A stretch of DNA of 64,000 bases from Agrococcus jenensis (GCF_003752465.1 NZ_RKHJ01000001.1:558001-622000), one strand, 5' to 3'; positions 33,960 through 44,821 are shown, counted from the first letter of the stretch. The notes: generated from the letters alone by a model not told the origin. Program-made: numbers and translations.

Positions 33960-34379
33960 CGCGCCCAGCCGGCGGCTCCGCCTCCCGCGGCCGACCCCCC
34001 GCGCCCTGGCGCACAGCGCAAGCCCGACCGGCGGTTCCGGCGGCTCCCGCATCCTCGCCGGCCATCCGCCGCCATTCGGGCCGGCAAGGCTTGCGTTGTG
34101 CGGAGGGCGCTGCAGCCCGGCCGTCGCGGCTGCGGCTCCGGCTGCGGCTCGGTGGCCGCAGACCATCCGGGCCGCCTCTCCCCTCCCGCTCGCACAACGC
34201 ACGCCTGGCCAGCGCAAGCAACGGCGGATGGACGACGCTCGCCGCCTGCGCCGCGCGAGCCGGCGCGCGGGCTTGCGTTGTGCATCGGGGCACGCGCGGA
34301 TGGCGACGGGAGGGGGTGACTGGCGGTTGGCGGCGCGGAGGTCAGGTGCTCGTGCGGGCAGGCGGCCAGGGCAAGCTGC
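33960..34379. repeat. Intergenic region with dispersed GGCTTGCGTTGTGC repeats
   Basis: No gene is visible in about 420 bases. The 14-mer GGCTTGCGTTGTGC occurs at 34088-34101 and 34270-34283; one-mismatch copies in the opposite orientation lie at 34011-34024 and 34192-34205. A further exact copy, inverted, lies outside this region at 49895-49908. Confidence 0.85.
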
Positions 34380-35744
34380 TCAGGCGGGGACGAGTGAGCG
34401 GATGGCGGTCAGCGTGCGCTCGACGTCGTCCGGTGTCGTCGCCCACGACGACATCGAGCACCGCTGCGTCGCGTGCCCGCGCCACTCGGCGCCGGTCACG
34501 ACCGCGGTGCCCTCGGCGAGCAGCGCAGCCCCGAGCGCGCGCGTCTCGTCGTCGGAGCCCAGCCGGAACATCACCTGCGTGTAGACGACGTCGTTCACGA
34601 CCTCGACGCCGTCGATCCCGGCGAGCCCGTCGGCCATCGCGACCGCGTGCTCGTGCAGGCGGTCGACGAGCGCCGCGACGCCCGAGCGGCCGAGGCTGCG
34701 CAGCGCCGCCCAGGCGGGCACGCCGCGCGCCCGGCGCGAGAGCTCGGGCGTCACATCCCAGGGGTCGAGCCCCGTGTAGACGAGGTAGTCGCCGCCGGTG
34801 CGGAACGCGGCGATCGAGTCGGCCGGGTCGCGCACGATCGCCATGCCGCAGTCGTAGGGCACGTTGAGGGTCTTGTGCGCATCCGTCGCCCAGGAGTCCG
34901 CGGCCTCGAGACCCGCCGTCAGGTGCTGCAGCGCCGGCGACGCGGCGGCCCAGAGCCCGAAGGCGCCGTCGACGTGCACCCACGCGCCGTTGCGGTGCGC
35001 GATCGGGATGAGCGCCGCGAGGTCGTCGAAGGCGCCGGTGTGCACCTCGCCGGCCTGCAGGCAGACGATGAGCGGGCCCTCGCACCGCTCGAGCGTGCGC
35101 TCGAGCGCCTCCGGGCGCATCCGCCCCTGGTCGTCGGCGTCGACGACGACGATCTCGGCGCGGCCGATGCCGAGGAAGCGCGCGGCGCGATCGATCGAGC
35201 CGTGGCGGTCGGCCCCGACGACGAAGCGCACCGCGGGGGCCGAGCGGAGCCCACGCTCGGCGAGGTCCCAGCCGGAGCGCGCGAGCACCGCGTGCCGGGC
35301 CGTCGCCAGGCACGTGAAGTTCGCGATCTGGCCGCCCGTGACGAACCCGACGCTCGCCGTCTGCGGCAGGCCGAGGAGGTCGAGCATCCAGCGCCCGGCG
35401 ATCCGCTCGAGCGCCACCGTGGTCGGGGTCAGCATCGCGGAGCCGGAGTTCTGATCCCACGCGGAGACGAGCCAGTCGGCCGCGAGCGCCGCGGGGAGCG
35501 TGCCGCCGATCACGAAGCCGAAGAAGCGGCCGCCCGGGATGCCGACGAGGCCCGGATCCGCGCCCGCGGCCATCTGCTCGACGACCTCGACGGGATCGAG
35601 TCCCTCGTCGGGCAGCGGCCCGCCGAAGGTGACGAGCATGTCGTCGAGGGTCGCTCGGGGCCACACCGGTCGGTCGTCGAGGGTGCCGAGGAAGGCCATC
35701 GCGCTGCGGTGCGCGGCGTCGAGAGCACGGCCACGATCGTCCAC
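34380..35744 (-). CDS. PLP-dependent group II (aromatic/glutamate-type) amino-acid decarboxylase
   Basis: 454 residues from the GTG at 35744; the frame stays open to a TTG at 35780. Fold-type I landmarks: [18 protein letters not shown] (cofactor phosphate loop), [15 protein letters not shown] (Asp that contacts the pyridine nitrogen) and the Schiff-base Lys in [16 protein letters not shown]. The family includes aromatic-amino-acid, glutamate and 2,4-diaminobutyrate decarboxylases and some aldehyde-forming relatives; the substrate cannot be read from the motifs. It diverges from pgm with a gap of under 100 bases. Confidence 0.9.
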   Translation of the reverse strand: MDDRGRALDAAHRSAMAFLGTLDDRPVWPRATLDDMLVTFGGPLPDEGLDPVEVVEQMAAGADPGLVGIPGGRFFGFVIGGTLPAALAADWLVSAWDQNSGSAMLTPTTVALERIAGRWMLDLLGLPQTASVGFVTGGQIANFTCLATARHAVLARSGWDLAERGLRSAPAVRFVVGADRHGSIDRAARFLGIGRAEIVVVDADDQGRMRPEALERTLERCEGPLIVCLQAGEVHTGAFDDLAALIPIAHRNGAWVHVDGAFGLWAAASPALQHLTAGLEAADSWATDAHKTLNVPYDCGMAIVRDPADSIAAFRTGGDYLVYTGLDPWDVTPELSRRARGVPAWAALRSLGRSGVAALVDRLHEHAVAMADGLAGIDGVEVVNDVVYTQVMFRLGSDDETRALGAALLAEGTAVVTGAEWRGHATQRCSMSSWATTPDDVERTLTAIRSLVPA

Positions 35745-35836
35745 GAGCGCCAGTGTTCCACCGGCCCCCAGGTGGGGCAACGGGTCTTCTCGGGGCGCCC
35801 ATCGCTCCGGGAGCCGCTCGATGCTTGGATGGAGCC

Positions 35837-37471
<1,635 letters not shown>

Positions 37472-37514
37472 GGGGCGGTATCCGCGGGTCGGCTGGGGCC
37501 GACGTGGGCGCGTC

Positions 37515-37905
37515 GTCATAGGTGGAGCTGGCCGTGACAGGTGGGCCCGGCCGTGACAGGTGGGCCCGGCCATGACGGGTGGGCCCGGGCGTGACGGGTG
37601 GGCCCGGCCGTGACAGGTGGGCCTGGCCTTGGCAGGTGGGCCCGGGCGTGACGGGTGGGGCTGCCCGTGAGAGGTGGGGCTGCAGCTCCACCGCTCGGGG
37701 GCAGCACCACCGCTCGGCACAGACGGCGCCGTACGCCGGTCGGGTCCGCGCTTGACGGGAGGGGCCGCCCGCGGCAGGTGCGGCTGCGGTGCCACCCCTG
37801 GCGGGTAAGACCACCTGTCGCGGTGAGCACGACCCGCGGCGGGCAGCACCACCTGTCGCGGGTCGCACCACCTGACCGCAGATGCACCGCGCGGGATGTC
37901 GGCGG
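37515..37905. repeat. 19-bp-period repeat arrays in both orientations
   Basis: Nine near-copies of GTGACAGGTGGGCCCGGCC run at an exact 19-base step (37534, 37553, 37572, 37591, 37610, 37629, 37648, 37667, plus one before). The complementary orientation, units beginning CCACC(T/G), then appears at 37688, 37707, 37792, 37811, 37830, 37849, 37868 and 37887, again 19 apart within each run. Units abut with no spacers. 19 is not a multiple of three, so the array is not coding. Confidence 0.9.
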
Positions 37906-37912
37906 ACGCGCG

Positions 37913-37918
37913 TAGGTT
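37913..37918 (+). promoter_or_regulatory. -10 hexamer of leaderless epoxide-hydrolase promoter
   Basis: TAGGTT, six bases before the ATG at 37925 and just after the last 19-bp repeat unit. Confidence 0.6.
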
Positions 37919-37924
37919 CGCTCC

Positions 37925-38992
37925 ATGAGCGAGCCCTTCACGTTCCGCGCGTCCGACGACGAGCTCGAGCGGCTGCGGCGCCGGCTCGACGAGAGCATCG
38001 TGCCCGACCCCACGCCCGGCGCCCACGGGATGCCGATGCCCACGCTGCAGCGCCTGCTCGACCGCTGGCGCGACGACTTCGACTGGCGCGCGGTCGAGGC
38101 ACGCCTCCTCGCGCACGACCACCGCGTCGCGACGATCGAGGGCACCCGCATCCACTTCGTGCACCTCCGCGGCGGGCAGCCCGGCCGCCTGCCGATCGTG
38201 CTGTCGCACGGCTGGCCCTACTCCTTCGCCGAGATGCTGCCGCTCGCCGAGGCGCTCCGCGGGGAGCTCGACGTCGTCGTGCCGTCGCTGCCGGGCTTCG
38301 GGTGGTCGGAGCCGCTGGCCGAACCCTTCACGGACGAGGCCGTCGCGCGGCGCTGGCGCGCGCTCATGGTCGACGAGCTCGGCTACGACCGCTTCCTCAC
38401 GTATGGCGAGGACGTCGGCACGGGCGTGAGCGACTGGCTCGCGGGAGGCCACCCCGACGTCGTCGCCGGCCTCGTCGCGACGCACGCGTCGTTCGGCGTG
38501 CGCGACCGCGGGGAGCCGATGGATGCGGCCGAGACGGCGTTCTTCGCGCGCATGGCCGCCGAGGGTCCGCTCGCGGGCGGCTACGCGCACCAGCAGGGCT
38601 CCCGCCCCGACACCACGGCGGCCGCGCTGCTCGACTCCCCCATCGGGCTGCTCGCGTGGGTCGGCGAGAAGCTGCTCGAGTGGGCCGGCGACGACGGCCT
38701 CGCCGACGACGTCGTGCTCACGACCGTCACCCTCTCCTGGCTGTCACGATCGATCGGCACGTCGTTCCGGCCCTACAGCGACAGCGGCGGCGGACCGCAT
38801 CCGCTCGTCGACGTGCCGGTCGCGGTGCGCGTCCAGCGCCGCGAGCGCGACTACCCGCGCTCGCTCGCCGAGCGGAGCTACCGCGACCTGCGATCGTACT
38901 CGGTGCTCGAGCGCGGCGGGCACTTCCCCGCGCTCGAGACACCCGACGAGGTGGCCGCCGCCGTGCTGGAGCTGGAGGCGCTCGCCCGCTAG
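37925..38992 (+). CDS. Epoxide hydrolase-like alpha/beta hydrolase with EHN N-terminal domain
   Basis: 355 residues. The N-terminal EHN segment (FTFRASDDELERLRRRLDE, RLLDRWRDDFDWRAVEARL) is typical of microsomal-type epoxide hydrolases. The alpha/beta core has the oxyanion motif HGWP, the nucleophile Asp in TYGEDVGTGVS and the catalytic His in ERGGHFPALE; Tyr in the lid (SYRDLRSYS region) could be an activating residue. It should open epoxides by water addition; some homologues act as other hydrolases. Repeat arrays flank the gene on both sides. Confidence 0.9.
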   Translation: MSEPFTFRASDDELERLRRRLDESIVPDPTPGAHGMPMPTLQRLLDRWRDDFDWRAVEARLLAHDHRVATIEGTRIHFVHLRGGQPGRLPIVLSHGWPYSFAEMLPLAEALRGELDVVVPSLPGFGWSEPLAEPFTDEAVARRWRALMVDELGYDRFLTYGEDVGTGVSDWLAGGHPDVVAGLVATHASFGVRDRGEPMDAAETAFFARMAAEGPLAGGYAHQQGSRPDTTAAALLDSPIGLLAWVGEKLLEWAGDDGLADDVVLTTVTLSWLSRSIGTSFRPYSDSGGGPHPLVDVPVAVRVQRRERDYPRSLAERSYRDLRSYSVLERGGHFPALETPDEVAAAVLELEALAR

Positions 38993-39069
38993 AGCGGAAG
39001 GCGCCAGTCAAGCGGGTGCGGCGCCGGCAGCGAGAGGTAGCGCACCGCGTGAGAGGTGGCCGCGCGCCG

Positions 39070-39200
39070 CTACCCCTCGGGCGCAGGACTACCTCTCGGG
39101 CGCGGCGCCACCTCTCGCGCGCAGCGCCACCTCTCGCGCACGAACACCCCTGGCGCGCAGCGCCACCGCTCCAGCGCATGACCACCGGCTCGGGCGGGCC
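39070..39200. repeat. 19-bp-period repeat array after the epoxide hydrolase gene
   Basis: Units beginning CTACC or CCACC at 39070, 39089, 39108, 39127, about 39146, 39163 and 39182. The cleanest unit is CCACCTCTCGCGCGCAGCG. It shares the CCACCTNTC core and the 19-base period with the array at 37515-37905. Confidence 0.85.
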
Positions 39201-39201
39201 G

Positions 39202-40503
39202 CTACTGCTCGAAGCTGTCCGTCACGATCCGCACGTCGGGGCCCAGCACCTCGGTCACGAGCGCGACGCCCGACTCGACCGTCAGCTCGTTCCGCCAGGC
39301 CGACCGGGTGATCGGCTCGGCCGCGTCGACGAGCGGGTGCAGCTGCAGGTTGCGGCGGTGGATCCAGTCCTGCGAGACGAACTGCTGCGGCGTCAGGTCG
39401 AAGTGCATGTACAGCGGCACGGCGGCCGGGTCGACGACCTCCACCTCGCCGCCGGGCATGCCGACGAGGTCGAACTGCGCCACCGCGCTCACCACCCGCG
39501 GGATCGCCATCTGCGTCGTGAGGGCGTTGCCGATCGAGTAGTAGACGAACGCGCGCGAGCCGTCGGCGCGCTCGAGCCACTCGGCCTCCTGCAGCACGTG
39601 CGGGTGCGTACCGATGATGACCTCCGCGCCCAGGTCGGCGAGCCGCTGCGACTGCTCGCGCTGCCGATCGTTCACGACCGCCGAGTACTCGTCGCCCCAG
39701 TGCACCGCGACGATCGTCGCATCGGCGATCTCCTCGGCCTCGGCGAGCTGCTGCTCGACGAGCGGGTCGTCGAGCCACGTGACGACGTAGTCGTTCGTGG
39801 GGGTGTTCGAGAGGTCCACGAAGTTGAGGAACGCGACCGTGAGGCCGTTCACCTCGGCGGTCGGCACCGCCATCCGCTCCTCCTCCGAGCGGAACGCGCC
39901 TGAGATCAGCAGCGGGTCGAGCTCGTCCCACACCGCGCGCGTGCGGTCGACGCCCTCCTGCCCGCGGTCGAACGTGTGGTTGTTGCCGAGGCCGATCGTG
40001 TTGCAGCCGGCCGCGTCGAGGCCCTGCGCGAACTCGACCGGCGCGTTGAACGCCGGGAAGTAGGTGAGGCCCAGCTCGACGCCCGCCGAGGGCGCCTCCT
40101 GGTTGCAGTAGACGAGGTCGCTATCGGCCCAGATGGGTCGCGCGGCGTCGAAGAACTGCCCGTAGTCGTAGCTGCCGTCGGGCTGCTGCGCGTCGAGCGT
40201 CACCGAGTCGTGCGGCAGCATGTCGCCCATCGCCGAGACCGAGACCGTGCTCGGCTCCGGGGTGGGCGTCGGGGTCGGCGCGGATGCGCTCGGCTGCGCC
40301 GCCGGATCGCTCGCGCTGGGCGCGGGCTGGAGCGATCCCTGCGTGCAGCCGGTCAGCAGCAGTCCGGCTGCCGTCGCCAGCACGACCGCGGCACGGGCGC
40401 CGCGTCGCCGGGCAGCGCCTCGCGGGGCCGCCCCGACCGTGCTCGTGCGTCCCCTACGCGCTGCGGGGCGCGCCGCCGCTCCGCTGCTGGCTGCCGTCTC
40501 CAT
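39202..40503 (-). CDS. CapA-family (poly-gamma-glutamate synthesis-type) metallophosphatase lipoprotein
   Basis: 433 residues. A long Arg/Ala-rich N-terminus, a hydrophobic stretch with lipobox LTGC and a Pro/Thr-rich linker place the domain outside the cell. The CapA-type calcineurin-like fold shows VSAMGDMLPHDSV, LVYCNQEAP, IGLGNNHTFDRG, VAVHWGDEYS and IIGTHPHVLQEAEW, which together supply the usual metal ligands (Asp, Asn, His). The family takes part in capsule polymer synthesis or other envelope reactions; the specific role here is unknown. The gene stands alone. Confidence 0.92.
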   Translation of the reverse strand: METAASSGAAARPAARRGRTSTVGAAPRGAARRRGARAAVVLATAAGLLLTGCTQGSLQPAPSASDPAAQPSASAPTPTPTPEPSTVSVSAMGDMLPHDSVTLDAQQPDGSYDYGQFFDAARPIWADSDLVYCNQEAPSAGVELGLTYFPAFNAPVEFAQGLDAAGCNTIGLGNNHTFDRGQEGVDRTRAVWDELDPLLISGAFRSEEERMAVPTAEVNGLTVAFLNFVDLSNTPTNDYVVTWLDDPLVEQQLAEAEEIADATIVAVHWGDEYSAVVNDRQREQSQRLADLGAEVIIGTHPHVLQEAEWLERADGSRAFVYYSIGNALTTQMAIPRVVSAVAQFDLVGMPGGEVEVVDPAAVPLYMHFDLTPQQFVSQDWIHRRNLQLHPLVDAAEPITRSAWRNELTVESGVALVTEVLGPDVRIVTDSFEQ

Positions 40504-40509
40504 GGCACC

Positions 40510-40515
40510 AGGCTA
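40510..40515 (-). promoter_or_regulatory. -10 hexamer of leaderless CapA-family promoter
   Basis: TAGCCT on the minus strand, six bases before the ATG at 40503. Confidence 0.65.
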
Positions 40516-40532
40516 GGGCCGCGGGCGCCCGA

Positions 40533-40844
40533 TCAGCTGCCGGCGAAGATCGCGAAGAGCACGAGCAGGATGACGATCGCGACGGCGGCCATCACCCAGT
40601 CGGTCCCGGTGCCCGACGAGCCGCTCGAGCCGGAGTGCCGGTACGAGTTCGACCCCGAGCTCGAGCCCCATCCCCACGAGCTGCCGGAGCCCGACGACGA
40701 CCGGGATCCGCCGCCGAAGGAGCCGCCGCCACTCGACCGCGACCCGCCGCCGAAGAAGCTGCGCGAGCCGCCGCCGAAGCCGCCACCGCCGCCGCTCCTG
40801 CCGCTGCTCTTGAAGCCCCCACCGGATCGTCCTGCTTTCGCCAT
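40533..40844 (-). CDS. Small Gly/Ser-rich membrane-anchored protein
   Basis: 103 residues. The first 75 or so are low complexity (SGGG, FGGGSRS, SSGSGSS repeats with Arg and Phe). The last 20 form one membrane helix (DWVMAAVAIVILLVLFAIF), so it is probably tail-anchored. The Gly-Ser-Arg-Phe composition is like prion-like or adhesive low-complexity segments. No family recognised. It has its own TAGCCT-N6-ATG promoter and sits between the CapA and VanY genes. Confidence 0.75.
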   Translation of the reverse strand: MAKAGRSGGGFKSSGRSGGGGGFGGGSRSFFGGGSRSSGGGSFGGGSRSSSGSGSSWGWGSSSGSNSYRHSGSSGSSGTGTDWVMAAVAIVILLVLFAIFAGS

Positions 40845-40850
40845 GCGGGC

Positions 40851-40856
40851 AGGCTA
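40851..40856 (-). promoter_or_regulatory. -10 hexamer of leaderless promoter for the Gly/Ser-rich protein
   Basis: TAGCCT on the minus strand, six bases before the ATG at 40844. Confidence 0.6.
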
Positions 40857-40916
40857 CGACCCGTTCCTGCGTGCGCGCCTCGCATCGGCGCAACTCACTC
40901 GGGCGCGCGCGTCGGC

Positions 40917-41741
40917 TCAGCCGTAGTCGGGGGCGCTGCCGGTGCCGGCGTACTCCTCGAACGTCGCGATGCCCTGCTCGTGCATCGCGGTCGCGACCTC
41001 GGGGCCGACGAAGCGCACGTGCCACGGCTCGAAGCGGTAGCCGGTGATGCCCTGGAGCCCGTCGGGGTAGCGGACGATGAAGCCGTGCTCCCAGGCGTGC
41101 TCGGCGATCCACCGCCCGGCCGCGGTGCCGCCGAAGCAGACGTCGAGGCGGCAGGCGCCGCCGGTGCCCATGACGTCGACCGAGAGCCCCGTCTGGTGCT
41201 CGCTGTGCCCGGGCCGCGCGCTCGTGGTGTCGGCCTGGGCCTGCCCGTACTGCGCCACATAGCCGTTGTAGAGCTGCGTCTGCCGCGCATAGCCGCGGTA
41301 CGACGAGAAGACGTGGATGCCCTCGCCGATCTCGGCCTGCATCGCGGCCGACATCTGCGCGAGCGCCGCGTCGACCTCCGGGCGCACCGCCTCGTCGCCG
41401 TCCTGCGCGATCGAGACGGGCACGAGCACCGGCTGGTAGTCGGCGGGCACGAGCGGCCGGCGCTTGTTGACGAGCACCTGCAGGCTCGCCGCCGAGTCGA
41501 TGTCGACGCCGGCGGTGCTGGGCGGCTGCGGCGCGGCGGTCGGCGCGGGCGCGGCGGCCGGCTCCGTCGTCGCGGCCGGCTCCGGCGTTGCGCTCGCCGT
41601 GGGCGTGGCCGTGGGCGTCGGCGTCGGCGAGGCGCTGGATGCTGTGGGCGACGCGGGCGGGGACGACGCGTCCGGGGTCGCGACGGGAGCGCATCCGCTC
41701 ACCAGCAGCACGGCCGCGAGCACCACCATCACCCTTCGCAC
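40917..41741 (-). CDS. D-alanyl-D-alanine carboxypeptidase lipoprotein, VanY/M15B family
   Basis: 274 residues from a GTG. Lipoprotein signal (VVLAAVLLVSGC), then a 70-residue Pro/Ala/Thr linker that would span cell-wall thickness. The peptidase domain has SSYRGYARQTQLYNGYV, the zinc ligands in SEHQTGLSVDV (His, Asp) and EPWHVRFVG (His). It trims the terminal D-Ala from peptidoglycan stem peptides. The frame extends upstream, but only the start at 41741 (or the ATG at 41729) gives a proper signal peptide. Confidence 0.93.
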   Translation of the reverse strand: MRRVMVVLAAVLLVSGCAPVATPDASSPPASPTASSASPTPTPTATPTASATPEPAATTEPAAAPAPTAAPQPPSTAGVDIDSAASLQVLVNKRRPLVPADYQPVLVPVSIAQDGDEAVRPEVDAALAQMSAAMQAEIGEGIHVFSSYRGYARQTQLYNGYVAQYGQAQADTTSARPGHSEHQTGLSVDVMGTGGACRLDVCFGGTAAGRWIAEHAWEHGFIVRYPDGLQGITGYRFEPWHVRFVGPEVATAMHEQGIATFEEYAGTGSAPDYG

Positions 41742-41863
41742 CCGTCCATCGTCGCACGCGCGCGCCGGCGGGATGTGCCGCCGCGACATGCGACGCGCCA
41801 GTGGCGGAGAGGGCAAGCCATTCGCTAGACTAACGATCTCTCCCCATATCGAAGGATCCATCC

Positions 41864-43657
41864 ATGCCGCAGCGCGAACCGCGCTCCGTCGAGCCGCGCG
41901 AGGCCGACGAACCCCTGATGTCCCGCCGCCAGATCATGCTCGTGCTGGTCGGCCTCATGATGGCGATGTTCCTGTCGTCGCTGTCGCAGACCGTCGTCGG
42001 CACGTCGATGCGCACGATCGCCGATGACCTGCACGGCCTCGACCTGCAGGTGTGGGTCGTGACCGCGTTCCTCATCGTCTCGACGATCGTCACGCCGATC
42101 TACGGCAAGCTCAGCGACATCTTCGGGCGCCGACCGCTGTTCATCATCGCGATCGTGCTCTTCCTCGTCGGCTCGATCCTCTGCTCGTTCGCCCAGGACA
42201 TGGTGCAGCTCGCGGCCTTCCGCGCCCTGCAGGGCCTCGGCGCCGGCGGCCTCATGTCGCTGCCGCTCACGATCATGGGCGACGTGCTGAGCCCCCGCGA
42301 GCGCGCCAAGTACCAGGGCTACTTCCTCGCGGTCTTCGGCGTCTCGTCGATCCTCGGCCCGCTGATCGGTGGCGTCCTCGCCGGCGCCGACCAGCTGCTC
42401 TTCCTCGAGGGCTGGCGCTGGGTCTTCCTCTTCAACCTGCCGATCGGCGCCGCGGCGCTCTGGATGGTGTGGCGCTACCTGCACCTGCCCGCGCACCACG
42501 AGCGCGTGCGCATCGACTGGTGGGGCGCCGCGCTGCTGGCCGTCGGCGTCGTGCCGCTGCTGCTCGTCGGCGAGCAGGGCCGCGAGTGGGGCTGGGGCTC
42601 GCTCATGTCGATCGCCTGCTACGTCGTGGGGGCCATCGGCATCGTGCTCTTCATCGTCGTGGAGCGACGGATGGGTGACGCCGCGCTGATCCCGCTGCAG
42701 CTGTTCCGCAACCGCACGTTCTCGATGGCGACGGTGCTCGGCGTCTTCACCGGCTTCGGCATGTTCGCCGGCATGATGATGATCCCGTTCGTGCTGCAGA
42801 TCGTGCACGGCATGAACCCGACCGAGGCGGGTCTGTCGACCCTGCCGATGATCCTCGGCCTCATGATCGCGTCGATCGGCTCCGGCCAGGTCATCGCCCG
42901 CACCGGCCGCTACAGCTTCTTCCCCGTGATCGGCCTCGCCGTCATGGCGATCGGCTACGGCGTGCTCGTCACGCTGCAGTTCGACACCCCGCTGTGGATG
43001 CTGCTGCTCGGCCAGCTGCTGCTCGGCCTCGGCCTCGGCCAGCTCATGCAGACGCTGACGATCGCCTCGCAGAACGCGGTCGACCCGAAGGACATGGGCG
43101 TCGCGACGAGCTCGGCGACCTTCTTCCGCCAGCTCGGCGGCACCGCCGGCGTCGCGGTCGTGTTCTCGATGCTCTACTCGCGCCTCCCCGAGACGCTGCA
43201 GGCGGCATTCGGTCGCCAGGACCTGCGCGCCGACCTCGCGACCGCGCTCGAGGACCCGAACGTGCTCGCCGACCCCGGCAACGAGCGCATCCTCGGCATC
43301 CTGCAGAACCCGGCTCAGATCGGCGGCGCCCTCAACGAGGACTCGTCGTTCCTGAACACGGCCGACCCGCGCCTCGCGGCGCCGTTCCTCGACGGCTTCT
43401 CGAACGCCACCACCGGTCCGTTCTGGGCGGCGCTCGTCGTCGTGCTCGTCGCGCTCGTGCTGGCGCTCTTCTTCAAGGCGCCGCCGCTGCGGCAGAAGTC
43501 GGCCATGGAGGAGGCGATGCAGCAGCGTGCCGAGCGGGCGCAGCTCGAAGCGGATGCGTCGGCACCCGGCTCGGTCGCGCGGCCGGTCACGGCGTCGAAC
43601 CCGATCGTGTCGGAGGGCGCGGCGCGGCGGGACGGCGGTCGGTCGGGGACGTCCTGA
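41864..43657 (+). CDS. MFS multidrug exporter, DHA2 (EmrB/QacA) family
   Basis: 597 residues with about 14 membrane helices. Helix 1 carries MLVLVGLMMAMFLSSLSQTVVGTSMRTIADDL; motif A is YGKLSDIFGRRPLFI; the PLIGG motif C-like sequence follows in helix 5. The C-terminal 60 residues are a charged cytoplasmic tail. It exports drugs or toxic compounds by proton antiport; the substrate is unknown. GAAGGA lies about eight bases before the ATG, with a TAGACT -10-like hexamer further upstream. Confidence 0.95.
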   Translation: MPQREPRSVEPREADEPLMSRRQIMLVLVGLMMAMFLSSLSQTVVGTSMRTIADDLHGLDLQVWVVTAFLIVSTIVTPIYGKLSDIFGRRPLFIIAIVLFLVGSILCSFAQDMVQLAAFRALQGLGAGGLMSLPLTIMGDVLSPRERAKYQGYFLAVFGVSSILGPLIGGVLAGADQLLFLEGWRWVFLFNLPIGAAALWMVWRYLHLPAHHERVRIDWWGAALLAVGVVPLLLVGEQGREWGWGSLMSIACYVVGAIGIVLFIVVERRMGDAALIPLQLFRNRTFSMATVLGVFTGFGMFAGMMMIPFVLQIVHGMNPTEAGLSTLPMILGLMIASIGSGQVIARTGRYSFFPVIGLAVMAIGYGVLVTLQFDTPLWMLLLGQLLLGLGLGQLMQTLTIASQNAVDPKDMGVATSSATFFRQLGGTAGVAVVFSMLYSRLPETLQAAFGRQDLRADLATALEDPNVLADPGNERILGILQNPAQIGGALNEDSSFLNTADPRLAAPFLDGFSNATTGPFWAALVVVLVALVLALFFKAPPLRQKSAMEEAMQQRAERAQLEADASAPGSVARPVTASNPIVSEGAARRDGGRSGTS

Positions 43658-43723
43658 CGGCTCCCAGGTTGTCCGCCTAGCGTTGGTCGAGGAGCAACCG
43701 GCTCCCGACGATAGGAGGTTCAG

Positions 43724-43915
43724 ATGGGTCTCGACGACAAGATCTCGAACGCAGCCAAGGACGCCGTCGGCAAGGCCAAGGAAGGCCTCGGCGACGCCAC
43801 GGACAACGAGCGCCTGGAGGCCGAGGGTCACAAGGACCAGGCCTCGGCGAACGCCAAGCAGGCCGGTGAGCACGTGAAGGACGCCGCGGACGACGTCCGC
43901 GACACCTTCCGCTGA
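43724..43915 (+). CDS. CsbD family stress-response protein
   Basis: 63 residues, highly charged and helical: GLDDKISNAAKDAVGKAKEGLGDATDNERLEAEGHKDQA, matching the CsbD fold. Such small proteins are abundant in general stress responses, with unknown mechanism. AGGAGG six bases before the ATG and TAGCGT at 43677-43682 mark its own promoter and strong translation. It is followed by a very stable terminator. Confidence 0.95.
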   Translation: MGLDDKISNAAKDAVGKAKEGLGDATDNERLEAEGHKDQASANAKQAGEHVKDAADDVRDTFR

Positions 43916-43928
43916 ACCGAACCGACCG

Positions 43929-43961
43929 CGAAGGGCGGGGCGCATCGCGCCCCGCCCTTCG
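43929..43961. terminator. Bidirectional stem-loop between csbD and the CitE-like gene
   Basis: A perfect 15-bp GC-rich stem (CGAAGGGCGGGGCGC and its complement) around ATC. It separates two convergent genes and ends 9 bases before the stop of the leftward gene. Confidence 0.92.
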
Positions 43962-43969
43962 TCATGCCG

Positions 43970-44821
43970 CTAGTAGTTGAGGCTGCCGAGCTCCGCCGCG
44001 TCCGCCTCGATGCCGAAGTCGCGCGCCTGCGTCTGGATCTTCTGCGCGCGGGCGAGGCGCGGGAGGTCGCTGCCGTCGGTGATCTTGCCGCCCGACTCCT
44101 CGAACGCCCGCACGAAGCCGTGCGCCCAGGCGACGTCCTCCGGGCTGGGAGCGAGACCGGCGTTGATCGTCGCCGCCTGCGTGTGCGTCAGGCACAGCTT
44201 GCCCGACATCCCCATCTCCTTCGCGAGCCGGGTGCCGTCGACGAGCGCCTCCGCCGAGAGCGTCGGCCCGTCGATGGGCGCGGGCAGGCGCGCGGCGCGC
44301 GACGCGATCACGAGCTGCGAGCGCGCGTAGGCGAGCGCGACCGGGTCCTCGCCGGTCGCGGTGTCGCGCTTGAAGTCGCCGGTGCCGAACGCGATGCGGA
44401 ACGTCGACGGGGCGTTCGAGATCTGCTCGACGTGCAGCACGCCGCGCGCGGTCTCGACGAGCGCGAGGATGGGCATGCCCTCGGGCAGGCGGTCGGCGGT
44501 GTCGTTGACGTGGCTCGCCGACTCGGTCTTCGCGAGCATCACGCCCTCGAGGCCCGGCACGTCCTTGAGCGCGGCGCAGTCGGTGCTCCAGAACTCGCTC
44601 GCGGCATCGTTGATGCGCACCCACGCGCGGTGGCCGCTCGAGAGCCAGGCGACCGTGTCGTCGCGGGCCTGCGCCTTGTCCTTCGCGGCGACGGCGTCCT
44701 CGATGTCGATGATGATCGCGTCCGCCTCGCTCTCCTGCGCGATCTGGAAGAGCTCGGGCTTCGAGGCGGGGACGAGCAGCCAGGAGCGGGCGATCAGGGG
44801 CGAGACGTCTGTGGAGGGCAC
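43970..44821 (-). CDS. HpcH/HpaI aldolase/citrate lyase beta-like (CitE) family protein
   Basis: 283 residues from a GTG. The TIM barrel shows RSWLLVPASKPELF, DAIIIDIEDAVA (metal Asp/Glu region), WVRIND, VMLAKTES, LALVETARGV and IAFGTGDFKRD. These fit CitE-like lyases that act on citramalyl-CoA, malyl-CoA or similar beta-hydroxyacyl-CoA compounds. It is not in a citrate-lyase operon, so it is a stand-alone CitE-like protein. TAGGCT lies seven bases before the GTG. Confidence 0.9.
   Translation of the reverse strand: MPSTDVSPLIARSWLLVPASKPELFQIAQESEADAIIIDIEDAVAAKDKAQARDDTVAWLSSGHRAWVRINDAASEFWSTDCAALKDVPGLEGVMLAKTESASHVNDTADRLPEGMPILALVETARGVLHVEQISNAPSTFRIAFGTGDFKRDTATGEDPVALAYARSQLVIASRAARLPAPIDGPTLSAEALVDGTRLAKEMGMSGKLCLTHTQAATINAGLAPSPEDVAWAHGFVRAFEESGGKITDGSDLPRLARAQKIQTQARDFGIEADAAELGSLNY

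Noticed and set aside
37515-37905. CRISPR array
   Set aside because: Units of 19 bases abut directly with no unique spacers, occur in both orientations, and no cas gene is present.
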